Shown here: piece after piece, positions 8,168 to 17,047 of the stretch
How the letters are laid out: every line of letters begins with the position of its first letter
How positions within the stretch are numbered: the stretch's first letter is position 1
DNA from: Peptococcaceae bacterium UBA4068
GTDB taxonomy: Bacteria; Bacillota; Dehalobacteriia; UBA4068
Assembly: GCA_002382665.1 (NCBI GenBank)
Contig: DFZA01000016.1
Location: forward strand, 34,831-98,830
Length of the DNA: 64,000 nt
Direction of reading: 5' to 3'
Notes under the pieces: model-generated
What the model saw: only the letters and a program-made list of their open reading frames with translations
Databases searched by the model: none
Told to the model about the DNA's origin: nothing
Made by a program: the position numbers and the translations under genes

Positions 8168-9745
8168 ATGAAGATTACATTTTACGGTGCGGCAAGAACA
8201 GTTACTGGATCATGTTATTTGTTGGAATACGGCGAGAAGAAATGCCTTGTTGACTGCGGCCTTTTCCAAGGTAATAAAGCATTAAAAGAAAACAACTATC
8301 GCGACTTTTCCTTTAATCCTGCGGAAATTGATTTTATGATACTTACTCACGCACACATAGATCATTGTGGCCTGATACCCAAATTATTTCTCAAAGGCTT
8401 TAAAAATAATATTTATGCAACAAGCGGCACAATTGATTTGGCGGCTATTTTATTACCGGATTGCGGGCATATACAAGAGATGGAAGTTGAAAGGAAAAAT
8501 CGCAAGAAACTACGCGCCGGAGAACCTCCCATTGCTCCTATCTATACCGCCGCCGACGCTTTTGAAGTACAACCACTATTTAAAGCGGTAAAATATGACG
8601 AGACATTTTCACCTTGCGCTGGTATATCGGTGACACTGCGTGACGCCGGACATATTCTTGGATCAGCTATTGTGGAAATTGTCTATGAGGAAGACGGCAA
8701 GCAGCATAAAATCGTCTTCAGCGGCGATCTTGGACGTTATTCGCATGCTATAATCAACGATCCCGAAACTATAGACACCGCCGATTTTCTGGTAATTGAA
8801 TCTACATACGGCAACCGTATTCATAACGGCGAAGAGCAAGAACAGGAAAAGAAATTAACGGAGATTATTCGCAGTACATTTGCAGCCGGCGGCAACGTGA
8901 TAATTCCGGCCTTTGCCGTCGACCGTACTCAGGATATTTTAATGATGCTGCATTTTATACTGGAACGTGAAGGATGGAACAATCAAAAGGTCTATGTCGA
9001 TAGCCCGCTGGCAATTGAGGCAACGCAGATATTTGCCAATCACAGTGAATATTTCGATAAGTTAACTGCCTCACTATATAACAAAACAGGTGTTGCTCCT
9101 TTTATATTGCCAAATCTGCAATATGTTAGAACAGCGGAAGAATCAATGGCTTTAAATTTTGCTAAAAGCGGCAATATTATTATATCCGCCAGTGGTATGG
9201 CCGATGCCGGTCGGATTAAACATCATCTGAAGCATAATCTATGGCGCAAAGAATGTTCGGTTATTTTTATTGGCTATCAAGCCGAGGGTACTTTAGGCCG
9301 ACGCATTACCGAAGGAGAAAAGCGCGTAACGATCTTGGGTGAGGAAGTCGAAGTCAATGCCAATATCTATTCTTTAGAAGGATTTTCAGCTCACGCGGAC
9401 AAAGAAGAGTTGCTCTCTTGGATTGGAAAATTTTCTTCTATGCCAGGCAAGATTTTTGTAACTCATGGTGAAGAAAGTTCTTCTTTGGAATTTGCGGACA
9501 TAATTAACAAACAATACGGCATTGAAACATTTGTGCCAGCTTTAGGAGAGATTCATATCCTGACAGTTGCCGAAGCATTAGCCAAAGCTCCAGTTGAACA
9601 GGTAGAGCATGATAATAAGTTTGTTCAAACTGTATTTGACGAGAGCTTACTTGTTGATATTAATACTTTGCTTCAGAAAATTGCTATCAGCAATGACTTC
9701 GAAAAACTCTACCGTGTTCGCGAATATCTAAGTAAGATCAGTTGA
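8168..9745 (+). CDS. Beta-CASP metallo-beta-lactamase-fold RNA hydrolase
   Basis: A 525-residue protein of the CPSF-like/RNA-specificity family, distinct from RNase J. The metal site LTHAHIDHCG is followed by DAGHILGSA, the phosphate-side motif FSGDLG, and beta-CASP residues including NVIIPAFAVDRTQ and YVDSPLAIEAT. The C-terminal GFSAHADKEELL and VTHGEESS are typical of this group. The family is expected to cleave RNA. The start at 8168 follows GGAGG; an open frame to 8129 has no ribosome site. A short tail of about 70 residues follows the catalytic core. Confidence 0.9.
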   Translation: MKITFYGAARTVTGSCYLLEYGEKKCLVDCGLFQGNKALKENNYRDFSFNPAEIDFMILTHAHIDHCGLIPKLFLKGFKNNIYATSGTIDLAAILLPDCGHIQEMEVERKNRKKLRAGEPPIAPIYTAADAFEVQPLFKAVKYDETFSPCAGISVTLRDAGHILGSAIVEIVYEEDGKQHKIVFSGDLGRYSHAIINDPETIDTADFLVIESTYGNRIHNGEEQEQEKKLTEIIRSTFAAGGNVIIPAFAVDRTQDILMMLHFILEREGWNNQKVYVDSPLAIEATQIFANHSEYFDKLTASLYNKTGVAPFILPNLQYVRTAEESMALNFAKSGNIIISASGMADAGRIKHHLKHNLWRKECSVIFIGYQAEGTLGRRITEGEKRVTILGEEVEVNANIYSLEGFSAHADKEELLSWIGKFSSMPGKIFVTHGEESSSLEFADIINKQYGIETFVPALGEIHILTVAEALAKAPVEQVEHDNKFVQTVFDESLLVDINTLLQKIAISNDFEKLYRVREYLSKIS

Positions 9746-9762
9746 ATTGGAGCTAGTAATTA

Positions 9763-10509
9763 ATGATTAAAAGAAAGTCACAGATTAATAACTCTGCTTT
9801 TGCCCAGGAAGTATTAGCAGATTGCCGTACTTTTCCGACGATGTTGCTGCGTGAATATCAGCAACTTGGTTTAAACGAGCAGGAGTTAATTATTCTTTTG
9901 CGTCTTATTGGCCGCAATTGTCAAAAAATTAATATAGATGATGTTTGTGAAGAGTTCAGCTGCTCCAAATTAGAAGCGCAAGAAATTCTCGTGCCGTTTA
10001 TAGAAAAAGAATTGCTGTATGCTTCAGAACGTGAGGATAAGTACGATACCAGCGGCATCTTTGATGAACTTTATGATAATTGGTGCTTTCATAAAAGCAG
10101 CGATAAAAATAGTAATAAAAACATCAAAAAAGATGCTCCATCTAAAGAGCGGGCACGCGAATTGGGCCATTTATATGTGCGCTTTGAAAAAGAGATAGGC
10201 CGACTGCTTTCACCGATAGAAAACGAAAAAATTTCACATTGGCTGGAAAAAGACTCGATACCGGTCGAATTAATTGAGGAAGCGTTACGTCGCTCGGTTT
10301 TACAAGGCAAAGCTACTTTTGCATATATCGATAAGATATTGCTCAATTGGAAACGCGCTAATTTGCTTACGTTAGCAGCAGTACAACAATTTGACAATCA
10401 TCAACCACCGCAAAATAAATCTACAAAAAAGAACCCCAAGCTGGATATTGATACAGTACATCAAGACGACAATTTCAATGATTTATATGAAAAAATTCTC
10501 AAAGCATAG
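9763..10509 (+). CDS. dnaD: DnaD-domain replication protein
   Basis: A 248-residue protein with an N-terminal winged-helix part (ELIILLRLIGRNCQK, VCEEFSCSKLEAQEIL) and a C-terminal DnaB_2/DDBH2 domain. The latter ends in the diagnostic ATFAYIDKILLNWKRANLLT. DnaD takes part in primosome assembly and helicase loading. The DnaI/DnaC-like ATPase gene follows after 15 bases, which fits that role. A Lys/Asn-rich linker separates the two domains, and the ribosome site is GGAG. Confidence 0.87.
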   Translation: MIKRKSQINNSAFAQEVLADCRTFPTMLLREYQQLGLNEQELIILLRLIGRNCQKINIDDVCEEFSCSKLEAQEILVPFIEKELLYASEREDKYDTSGIFDELYDNWCFHKSSDKNSNKNIKKDAPSKERARELGHLYVRFEKEIGRLLSPIENEKISHWLEKDSIPVELIEEALRRSVLQGKATFAYIDKILLNWKRANLLTLAAVQQFDNHQPPQNKSTKKNPKLDIDTVHQDDNFNDLYEKILKA

Positions 10510-10524
10510 TATAAGGAAAAACCC

Positions 10525-11304
10525 ATGAAGAATGACTTAGAAAAAGCTGATTTCAAAAAAATACTCAAAAATTTACCGCATACCGAAGCTGATAATTATC
10601 AATGCACACTCTGCCAGGATACGGGTTGGGTACTTAAAGACGATATGGCCTATCCTTGTGCATGCCGCAAACAAAATTATCTGGCTAAACGCAAGGAAAA
10701 CGCCGGTATCACTGCCGGATTGCTTGAATATCAGTTTGATAATTTTAATCTAGGGTATTACGCTGATTATTTACAGTCAAACTCCGGCTCAACATACCGT
10801 CAATTAGCTGAAAAAACATTTTCCGCTGCCAAACATTTTGCTTATACCGCAGCCAAAAATCAAGCCAGACGGGGAATAATGCTGGAAGGAGATATCGGCG
10901 TCGGTAAAACATTCTTAGCCGCGGCAATAGCTAATTACTTGGTAGAGCATGATATTGACGTTTTATTTTTGATTGTCCCGGAATTTTTGGATCAGCTAAG
11001 ATTTAGCTATCAGGAAAATAGTAATTTAAATGAATCAACAATAGTCGATAGAGCACGCCATATTCCAGTATTGATTCTTGATGATTTGGGAGCCCATAAT
11101 TTTAGTCCCTGGATGCGTAATATTATCTTTACATTAATAAATTATCGGTTAAATAATCTGCTGCCGTGTATAATTACCACCAATCTTAATTTGACAGAAA
11201 TGAATGATGCGATAGGTTATCGTACGGTATCAAGAATTATAGAAATGTGTGAAATCCATCGACTTTGCGCCGAAAAGGATATTCGCCGCAGTAAATTAAT
11301 ATAG
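10525..11304 (+). CDS. DnaC/DnaI-like helicase loader ATPase
   Basis: A 259-residue AAA+ protein. An N-terminal zinc motif (CTLCQDTGWV ... YPCACRKQ) precedes the ATPase core with Walker A GDIGVGKTF, Walker B VLILDDLGAH and the sensor region CIITTNLNLTEM. Its relatives load the replicative helicase DnaB/DnaC. It forms a unit with dnaD, here supporting a loader role over the related IstB transposition helpers: no transposase is near. Confidence 0.87.
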   Translation: MKNDLEKADFKKILKNLPHTEADNYQCTLCQDTGWVLKDDMAYPCACRKQNYLAKRKENAGITAGLLEYQFDNFNLGYYADYLQSNSGSTYRQLAEKTFSAAKHFAYTAAKNQARRGIMLEGDIGVGKTFLAAAIANYLVEHDIDVLFLIVPEFLDQLRFSYQENSNLNESTIVDRARHIPVLILDDLGAHNFSPWMRNIIFTLINYRLNNLLPCIITTNLNLTEMNDAIGYRTVSRIIEMCEIHRLCAEKDIRRSKLI

Positions 11305-11317
11305 GAGAAATTAATTT

Positions 11318-12115
11318 ATGAGAGTTGCCGCTATCCAATATGATGTTCAAATGGGAAATATCAAAGAAAACAGTCTTCGCGCGGCTGAATTGCTTCATCA
11401 AGCTGCGGCTAATGGAGCGGAATTAGTTTTACTGCCGGAACTTTGGAATTGCGGTTATCTTCTTTCAAAATTAGATCGTTTAGCGGAAAGCAGTACCGGA
11501 CCCAGCATCTCGATGCTCAGAGAAATTGCTGCTAAAGAAAATATTTTTATTGTAGGCGGTTCTATTGCCGAAAAGAAAGGTAATGATTTTTACAATACAT
11601 CTTTTGCGATTGATAATAACGGTAATATAGCGCAAAAATACCGCAAAGCTCATCTTTTTTCACATGGCTTGATGGAGCACCAGTATTTTAAAGCTGGAAA
11701 CGAGTGGGGATTTTGCGAGTTTAAAGATATTAAAATTGGCATGACCATCTGTTATGACTTACGTTTTCCCGAATTTATCCGCAATTTAACTTTGCGCGGC
11801 GCGCAAATAATCACTGTACCGGCGGAATGGCCGCTATCCAGACTTAGAGAATGGCGAATCTTATGCAAAGCCAGAGCAGTGGAAAATAGTTGTTTTGTTA
11901 TTTCTGCCAATGCTACTGATACCAAAGAAAAGATTTATCCCGGCAGCTCCATGATTATTTCACCGATAGGCGAGGTCTTAGCGGAGCTTGATAATCGGCA
12001 AGGTGTAATTTGCGCCGATTTAGACTTTTCGATTTGCGATGAGGTCAAGCGAAAAATCAGCGTTTATGATGACCGCCGTCGTATCCTTGATGAGATAGAC
12101 GACAGTCAAATATAA
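11318..12115 (+). CDS. Carbon-nitrogen hydrolase (omega-amidase / Nit-like)
   Basis: A 265-residue nitrilase-superfamily enzyme. The catalytic Glu-Lys-Cys triad is in LLPELWNCGY, YRKAHLF and MTICYDLRFPE. The length and these motifs are closest to MtnU/YafV-type omega-amidases, which hydrolyse 2-oxoacid amides such as alpha-ketoglutaramate, but substrate cannot be fixed by eye. It is 13 bases behind the DnaI-like gene and ends the operon at a terminator. Confidence 0.85.
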   Translation: MRVAAIQYDVQMGNIKENSLRAAELLHQAAANGAELVLLPELWNCGYLLSKLDRLAESSTGPSISMLREIAAKENIFIVGGSIAEKKGNDFYNTSFAIDNNGNIAQKYRKAHLFSHGLMEHQYFKAGNEWGFCEFKDIKIGMTICYDLRFPEFIRNLTLRGAQIITVPAEWPLSRLREWRILCKARAVENSCFVISANATDTKEKIYPGSSMIISPIGEVLAELDNRQGVICADLDFSICDEVKRKISVYDDRRRILDEIDDSQI

Positions 12116-12134
12116 CAAATAATACTGACTTTAC

Positions 12135-12166
12135 AAAGAGAGGGCTATGCCCTCTCTTTTTTATTT
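12135..12166 (+). terminator. Terminator after the amidase gene
   Basis: AAAGAGAGGG pairs with CCCTCTCTTT, followed by T-rich sequence. Confidence 0.85.
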
Positions 12167-12202
12167 TTTACAAATCTTGTCTGATTTTACAATTATTTAA
12201 CA
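12167..12202 (+). promoter_or_regulatory. PhoP-box-like repeats upstream of pstS
   Basis: TTTACA at 12167-12172, TTTACA at 12186-12191 and TTAACA at 12197-12202. The last two are separated by five bases, which is the spacing of Bacillus PhoP boxes (TTHACA-N5-TTHACA). A further TTAACA is at 12234-12239. The downstream operon ends in phoPR, consistent with feedback control by phosphate starvation. Confidence 0.6.
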
Positions 12203-12273
12203 TTAAATACCTTTTGGATTTTACCCAAAAAAATTAACATAGTAATTGAAATAAAGAAAAGGAGCAAATAAAA

Positions 12274-13167
12274 ATGAAAAAAATATCTATTTTGGTTTTA
12301 TCTTTGTTATTAACAGTAGCATTGGTAGCAGGATGCAACAGCACATCGGAAGACACCCAGGACGAAGAAAGCACTTTTGATAATTCTAAAACAATCAGCG
12401 TAATTTCCCGTGAAGACGGATCCGGCACCAGAGGAGCATTTATTGAACTATTCGGCGTTGAACAGAAAGATGAAAATGGAGAAAAAGTAGACTATACGAC
12501 AACAGAAGCAGATATTACCAATAGCACCTCGGTTATGATGACGACAGTTGCCGGCAACGAATATGCGATTGGTTACATTTCTCTTGGTTCTTTAAACGAA
12601 ACAATCAAAGCAGTGAAAATTGACGGCGCTGAAGCTTCAGTAGACAATATCGAAAACGGCAGTTACAAAATTTCCCGTCCGTTTAATATTGTCACAACAT
12701 CAGATCTCTCCGCTACCGCACAGGACTTCATTGATTTTATACTGAGCGCAGACGGTCAGGCAGTTGTTGAAGACAGCGGGTACATCGCGATATCTGATGC
12801 GGCAGCTTATAACGGCAAAAACGTAACAGGCAAAATAGTTGTCGCCGGATCATCTTCAGTAACGCCTGTCATGGAAAAACTTAAAGAAGCTTATATTGCT
12901 ATCAATCCTGACGTAACAGTTGAAGTCCAGCAAAGCGATTCTTCGACTGGCATAACCTCCACCATTGACGGTATCTGCGATATCGGAATGTCGTCACGTG
13001 ATCTTAAAGACAGTGAAAAATCCAGCGGTCTGACTACTACAAAAATTGCAACTGATGGTATCGCGGTAATAATCAACAATGATAACTCTGTCGAAAATTT
13101 GACCACCGATCAGGTATGCAGCATCTTCACCGGCGAAATCACAACATGGTCTGAGGTAAGCAAATAA
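12274..13167 (+). CDS. pstS: Phosphate-binding lipoprotein PstS (halves permuted)
   Basis: A 297-residue lipoprotein with lipobox LVAGC (Cys21). It captures phosphate for PstCAB. The order of its two halves is reversed relative to textbook PstS. The segment with SREDGSGTRGAF, TNSTSVMMTTVAG, YISLGSL and the end-like DFILSADGQAVVE comes first (about residues 40-175). The normally N-terminal segment (VVAGSSSVTPVMEKLKEAY, DIGMSSRDLKDSEK, ATDGIAVIINNDN, IFTGEITTWSEV) comes second. All phosphate-binding loops are present, so the fold is probably intact as a circular permutant. I recall similar ordering in other clostridial PstS proteins. The ribosome site is AAAGGAG. Confidence 0.93.
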   Translation: MKKISILVLSLLLTVALVAGCNSTSEDTQDEESTFDNSKTISVISREDGSGTRGAFIELFGVEQKDENGEKVDYTTTEADITNSTSVMMTTVAGNEYAIGYISLGSLNETIKAVKIDGAEASVDNIENGSYKISRPFNIVTTSDLSATAQDFIDFILSADGQAVVEDSGYIAISDAAAYNGKNVTGKIVVAGSSSVTPVMEKLKEAYIAINPDVTVEVQQSDSSTGITSTIDGICDIGMSSRDLKDSEKSSGLTTTKIATDGIAVIINNDNSVENLTTDQVCSIFTGEITTWSEVSK

Positions 13168-13186
13168 TTAAGACTATATTAAATAA

Positions 13187-13216
13187 CCAGGGGTTACGGC
13201 CATCCGTAGCCCCTGG
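13187..13216 (+). other. Stable hairpin between pstS and pstC
   Basis: CCAGGGGTTACGG (13187-13199) pairs over 13 bp with CCGTAGCCCCTGG (13204-13216), with one G-U pair and a four-base loop. No T-run follows. Such hairpins can attenuate transcription or protect the 3' end of the pstS message, giving more binding protein than permease; that role is inferred. Confidence 0.7.
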
Positions 13217-13239
13217 GAATGAGTACTATAGGAGCAATT

Positions 13240-14088
13240 ATGAAAAATCATAAAGAACAGATATTTAAGATAATATTTGCCATAACGGCCTGTATATCAA
13301 TTGTCTCAGTCATATTGATATGTGTCTTTCTATTTGTTAACGGCGTTCCGGCCATCGGCAAAATCGGTATTTTTAAATTCCTTCTGGGTACGGAATGGCG
13401 ACCGGCCAATGACATTTACGGTATTCTACCGATGATTCTCGGCAGTATCTATGTTACTGCCGGAGCGCTGGTAATCGGCGTACCGATTGGTATTCTTACC
13501 GCGGTTTATTTAGCCAAATTCTGTCCCAATTGGCTCTATGGTTTTATCAAACCAGCCATCGATCTTTTAGCCGGTATTCCTTCAGTGGTCTACGGCTTTT
13601 TCGGATTAGTAGTGCTGGTACCCTTTGTCCGTGATAATTTCGGCGGCAACGGACCGAGCATGCTGACGGCATCAATATTGCTTGGCATAATGATTTTACC
13701 AACCATTATCAGTGTATCGGAAGCATCCATCCGTGCTGTGCCGGATCATTATTACGAAGGCGGGTTGGCGCTGGGCGCCAGCCATGAGCGTAGTGTATTC
13801 TTCACCGTTTTGCCCGCTGCCAAATCAGGAGTCTTTGCCGCAGTGATACTGGGGGTAGGTAGAGCAATCGGTGAAACAATGGCGGTGATGATGGTTGCCG
13901 GTAATCAGGCAAGAATGCCGGATGGAATTCTCAAAGGTGTACGCACCATGACTACCAATATTGTACTGGAAATGGGATATTCCGCGGACTTACACAGGGA
14001 AGCGTTAATTGCCACCGCCGTAGTGCTGTTTGTCTTCATATTAATTATTAATCTCTCATTTTCACTGCTGAAAAGGAGAATCAACTAG
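13240..14088 (+). CDS. pstC: Phosphate ABC transporter permease PstC
   Basis: A 282-residue inner-membrane permease with about six hydrophobic segments. The family motif SIYVTAGALVIGVPIGILTA and the cytoplasmic coupling loop YYEGGLALGASHERSVF and GVGRAIGETMAV are clear. The ATG at 13240 follows AGGAG; an earlier in-frame ATG at 13219 lies at the foot of the hairpin and has no ribosome site. pstA starts in the stop codon. Confidence 0.95.
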   Translation: MKNHKEQIFKIIFAITACISIVSVILICVFLFVNGVPAIGKIGIFKFLLGTEWRPANDIYGILPMILGSIYVTAGALVIGVPIGILTAVYLAKFCPNWLYGFIKPAIDLLAGIPSVVYGFFGLVVLVPFVRDNFGGNGPSMLTASILLGIMILPTIISVSEASIRAVPDHYYEGGLALGASHERSVFFTVLPAAKSGVFAAVILGVGRAIGETMAVMMVAGNQARMPDGILKGVRTMTTNIVLEMGYSADLHREALIATAVVLFVFILIINLSFSLLKRRIN

Positions 14089-14957
14089 TGAATAAAATCA
14101 ACACCAGAAACAACGCCCAAAAATGGCTTTCATACAGGAAAAGTCCGGCTTCGTTTTTAATGTACCTTGCCGTGAACATCGCCGCAGTGATTACAATATG
14201 CCTATTGCTTTTTATAGTCATATATATATTGATCAAAGGTATACCGCATTTAAGCCCGCAACTTTTCCAGTGGCTCTATAATTCCGAAAACGTATCATTG
14301 ATGCCCGCTTTGATCAATACGATTCTAATGTTGCTGCTTTCATTACTGTTAGCGGTGCCGGTCGGTATATTTTCCTCGGTATATTTGGTTGAATATGCTA
14401 ATCGCGGCAACAAAATGGTGGGACTTATACGCATAACGGCGGAAACATTATCGGGCATACCTTCAATAGTCTACGGACTATTTGGATATCTTTGTTTTGT
14501 CATCATGCTGCACTGGGGAGTATCATTATTAGCGGGCGCGTTCACATTAGCAATTATGATACTGCCTTTAATCATGCGCACAACTGAGGAAGCATTAAAA
14601 TCTGTGCCGGATACTTACAGAGAAGGCAGCTTTGGTTTAGGTGCCGGCAGATTGCGTACAGTATTTAAAATTGTACTGCCGTCGGCAGTACCGGGCATTC
14701 TTGCCGGTATTATACTTAGTATCGGCAGAATATTGGGCGAGTCGGCAGCGCTAATTTATACTGCCGGCTCGGTTGCTCAAGTGCCTACCAGCGTATTTGA
14801 TTCTACCCGTACATTATCGGTGCATATGTATGTTCTGGCCAGCGAAGGTCTTTATATAGATCAGACGTATGCCACAGCAGTTGTATTATTAATAATTGTT
14901 GTCGTCATCAATGCGCTTTCAGGATTTGTTGCCAGGAAGATAGGGAGAGAAAATTAA
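14088..14957 (+). CDS. pstA: Phosphate ABC transporter permease PstA
   Basis: A 289-residue permease partner of PstC. It has multiple membrane helices and the coupling-loop sequence YREGSFGLGAGRLRTVF, then GRILGESAALIYTAG. It begins with GTG, overlaps the pstC stop by one base and is preceded by AAAGGAG. Confidence 0.95.
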   Translation: MNKINTRNNAQKWLSYRKSPASFLMYLAVNIAAVITICLLLFIVIYILIKGIPHLSPQLFQWLYNSENVSLMPALINTILMLLLSLLLAVPVGIFSSVYLVEYANRGNKMVGLIRITAETLSGIPSIVYGLFGYLCFVIMLHWGVSLLAGAFTLAIMILPLIMRTTEEALKSVPDTYREGSFGLGAGRLRTVFKIVLPSAVPGILAGIILSIGRILGESAALIYTAGSVAQVPTSVFDSTRTLSVHMYVLASEGLYIDQTYATAVVLLIIVVVINALSGFVARKIGREN

Positions 14958-14958
14958 C

Positions 14959-15708
14959 ATGGAAAAATTTCAAATAGAAAACCTTGATCTATATTACGAT
15001 AATTTTCAGGCGCTTAAACAAGTATATTTAAATATTCCTGCCAAAGAAATCACCGCTTTTATCGGACCTTCCGGTTGTGGTAAATCAACGCTGCTCAAAT
15101 CTTTGAACCGTATGAATGATTTAATTGAAGGTTGTCGCATCACCGGTAGCGCCAGACTTGACGGTGAGGACATATACGGCGACATGGATATCAATATGCT
15201 ACGCAAAAGGGTAGGCATGGTATTCCAGAAACCAAATCCTTTTCCTATGAGCATCTATGATAATATAGCCTTCGGACCGCGCACCCATGGTATAAAAAGC
15301 AAAGTAAAGCTTGATGATATAGTTGAAAGATCATTGCGTGACGCCGCTATCTGGGAAGAAGCCAAAGATAGGTTGAAAAAGTCGGCACTGGGATTATCAG
15401 GAGGCCAGCAACAGCGTCTATGCATAGCCCGCGCATTGGCCGTTGGTCCGGAAGTGCTGCTGATGGATGAACCGACCAGCGCTCTCGACCCGATCTCAAC
15501 AGCCAAAATTGAAGAGCTTGCCAGCGATTTAAAAAAGAATTATACTATCATTATAGTGACGCATAATATGCAGCAAGCTGTGCGCATCTCGGACTATACG
15601 GCCTTCTTCTTATTAGGTGAAGTAATAGAGTATGATAAAACCGAAAAATTGTTCTCTATGCCCAAAGATAAACGAACAGAAGATTATATCACGGGGAGGT
15701 TTGGATAA
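14959..15708 (+). CDS. pstB: Phosphate ABC transporter ATPase PstB
   Basis: A 249-residue ABC ATPase. Walker A is GPSGCGKSTLL, the signature LSGGQQQRLCIARAL, and Walker B LLMDEPTSALDP. The family-typical NRMNDLIEGCRITG and FQKPNPFPMSIYDN identify PstB. It begins one base after the pstA stop and its own stop overlaps the phoU start (TAATG). Confidence 0.97.
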   Translation: MEKFQIENLDLYYDNFQALKQVYLNIPAKEITAFIGPSGCGKSTLLKSLNRMNDLIEGCRITGSARLDGEDIYGDMDINMLRKRVGMVFQKPNPFPMSIYDNIAFGPRTHGIKSKVKLDDIVERSLRDAAIWEEAKDRLKKSALGLSGGQQQRLCIARALAVGPEVLLMDEPTSALDPISTAKIEELASDLKKNYTIIIVTHNMQQAVRISDYTAFFLLGEVIEYDKTEKLFSMPKDKRTEDYITGRFG

Positions 15709-16361
15709 TGAGAAGTCATTTTGACGAGCAGCTGGCTCTTTTAAACAAAGAATTGATCTCCATGGGCGTATTATGCGAAAACGCCATTGCCATGGCAGCA
15801 AAAGCGCTAACAGAAGGAGATATGATAACAGCAAAAAATGTTGATGCGTTTGACAGAGAGATAGAACAAAAAGAACGTGAAATTGAAGCATTATGCTTAA
15901 AGCTATTATTATTGCAGCAACCGGTAGCGCGCGATTTGCGGCAAATATCTTCAGCGCTGAAAATGATCACCGATATGGAACGCATCGGCGACCAGGCGGC
16001 GGATATTGCGGAAATCGTTACTATGGCCAACATTAATGAGTCCGATGATACCATCCATATTGGCGAGATGGCCCGCGCCACAATTAAAATGGTGACGGAA
16101 AGTATCGATGCCTTTGTGAAGCAAGACTTACAAATAGCAAGGGCGGTTATCGACTACGACGATGTTGTAGACTCGCTATTTAACAAAGTAAAAAAGGCTT
16201 TGGTAATTATTTTTGGCACAAGCGGCGCCGATAGCGAATACGCGCTTGATCTACTGATGATAGCCAAGCATTTCGAGCGGATCGGCGATCATGCAGTCAA
16301 TATCGCCGAATGGGTTGTTTTTTCAATCACCGGTAACCATGAAGGAGGAAATCAACTGTGA
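15708..16361 (+). CDS. phoU: Phosphate uptake regulator PhoU
   Basis: A 217-residue two-repeat helical protein that couples PstB activity to the PhoR sensor. Each repeat shows the metal-binding ERIGDxAxxIAE motif: MERIGDQAADIAEIV and FERIGDHAVNIAEWV. It is translationally coupled to pstB and overlaps phoP. Confidence 0.96.
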   Translation: MRSHFDEQLALLNKELISMGVLCENAIAMAAKALTEGDMITAKNVDAFDREIEQKEREIEALCLKLLLLQQPVARDLRQISSALKMITDMERIGDQAADIAEIVTMANINESDDTIHIGEMARATIKMVTESIDAFVKQDLQIARAVIDYDDVVDSLFNKVKKALVIIFGTSGADSEYALDLLMIAKHFERIGDHAVNIAEWVVFSITGNHEGGNQL

Positions 16362-17047
16362 TCTATTGCGTTGAAGATGATGCCGGTATTCGTGATTTGA
16401 TGGTCTATACGCTAAATTCGACCGGCTTAAAAGCATCCGGTTGCGCGGACAGCAAAGAACTTTATGCGGCGTTGCAAAATGAATTGCCGCAATTGATACT
16501 GCTTGATATTATGCTGCCGGGTGAGGATGGCATTTCTATACTTAAACATCTCAAAGCTTCCGCAAAAACTGCTGCTATACCTATAATAATGGCCACTGCT
16601 AAAACTACGGAATATGATAAAGTTATCGGTCTTGATTTAGGCGCCGACGATTATCTAGCCAAACCGTTTGGCATGATGGAAATGGTTTCTCGAGTCAAAG
16701 CAGTACTGCGCCGTACTGTTGCAAACAATAATATTTCCATATTAAAAGTTGGTGAAATAAATCTAAACGTAAATGAGCATATCGTATTGGTCAAAGGCCA
16801 AAGAGTGATATTAACGCTCAAGGAATTTGAGCTGTTGAGGATCCTGATGGAAAATCCGGGTCAGGTATTCACCCGCGACCAATTGCTTGCTAGCATCTGG
16901 GGATATGATTTTGACGGCGAAACGCGTACGGTCGATGTCCATATCCGTACATTAAGGCAAAAGCTTGGCGATTGCTGCAATTATATCATAACTGTCCGGG
17001 GAATAGGCTACCGCCTGGAGGAAAGCTATGAAGCGCAAGATATTTAA
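16358..17047 (+). CDS. phoP: Phosphate response regulator PhoP/PhoB (OmpR family)
   Basis: A 229-residue response regulator starting with GTG in the phoU stop region, preceded by GGAGGAAA. The receiver has acidic residues YCVEDDAG, the phospho-Asp in LILLDIMLPGEDG and Lys in YLAKPFGMME. The winged-helix domain includes TLKEFELLRILMENPGQVFTR and TVDVHIRTLRQKLG. Expected targets are the TTHACA repeats before pstS. Confidence 0.95.
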   Translation: MIYCVEDDAGIRDLMVYTLNSTGLKASGCADSKELYAALQNELPQLILLDIMLPGEDGISILKHLKASAKTAAIPIIMATAKTTEYDKVIGLDLGADDYLAKPFGMMEMVSRVKAVLRRTVANNNISILKVGEINLNVNEHIVLVKGQRVILTLKEFELLRILMENPGQVFTRDQLLASIWGYDFDGETRTVDVHIRTLRQKLGDCCNYIITVRGIGYRLEESYEAQDI

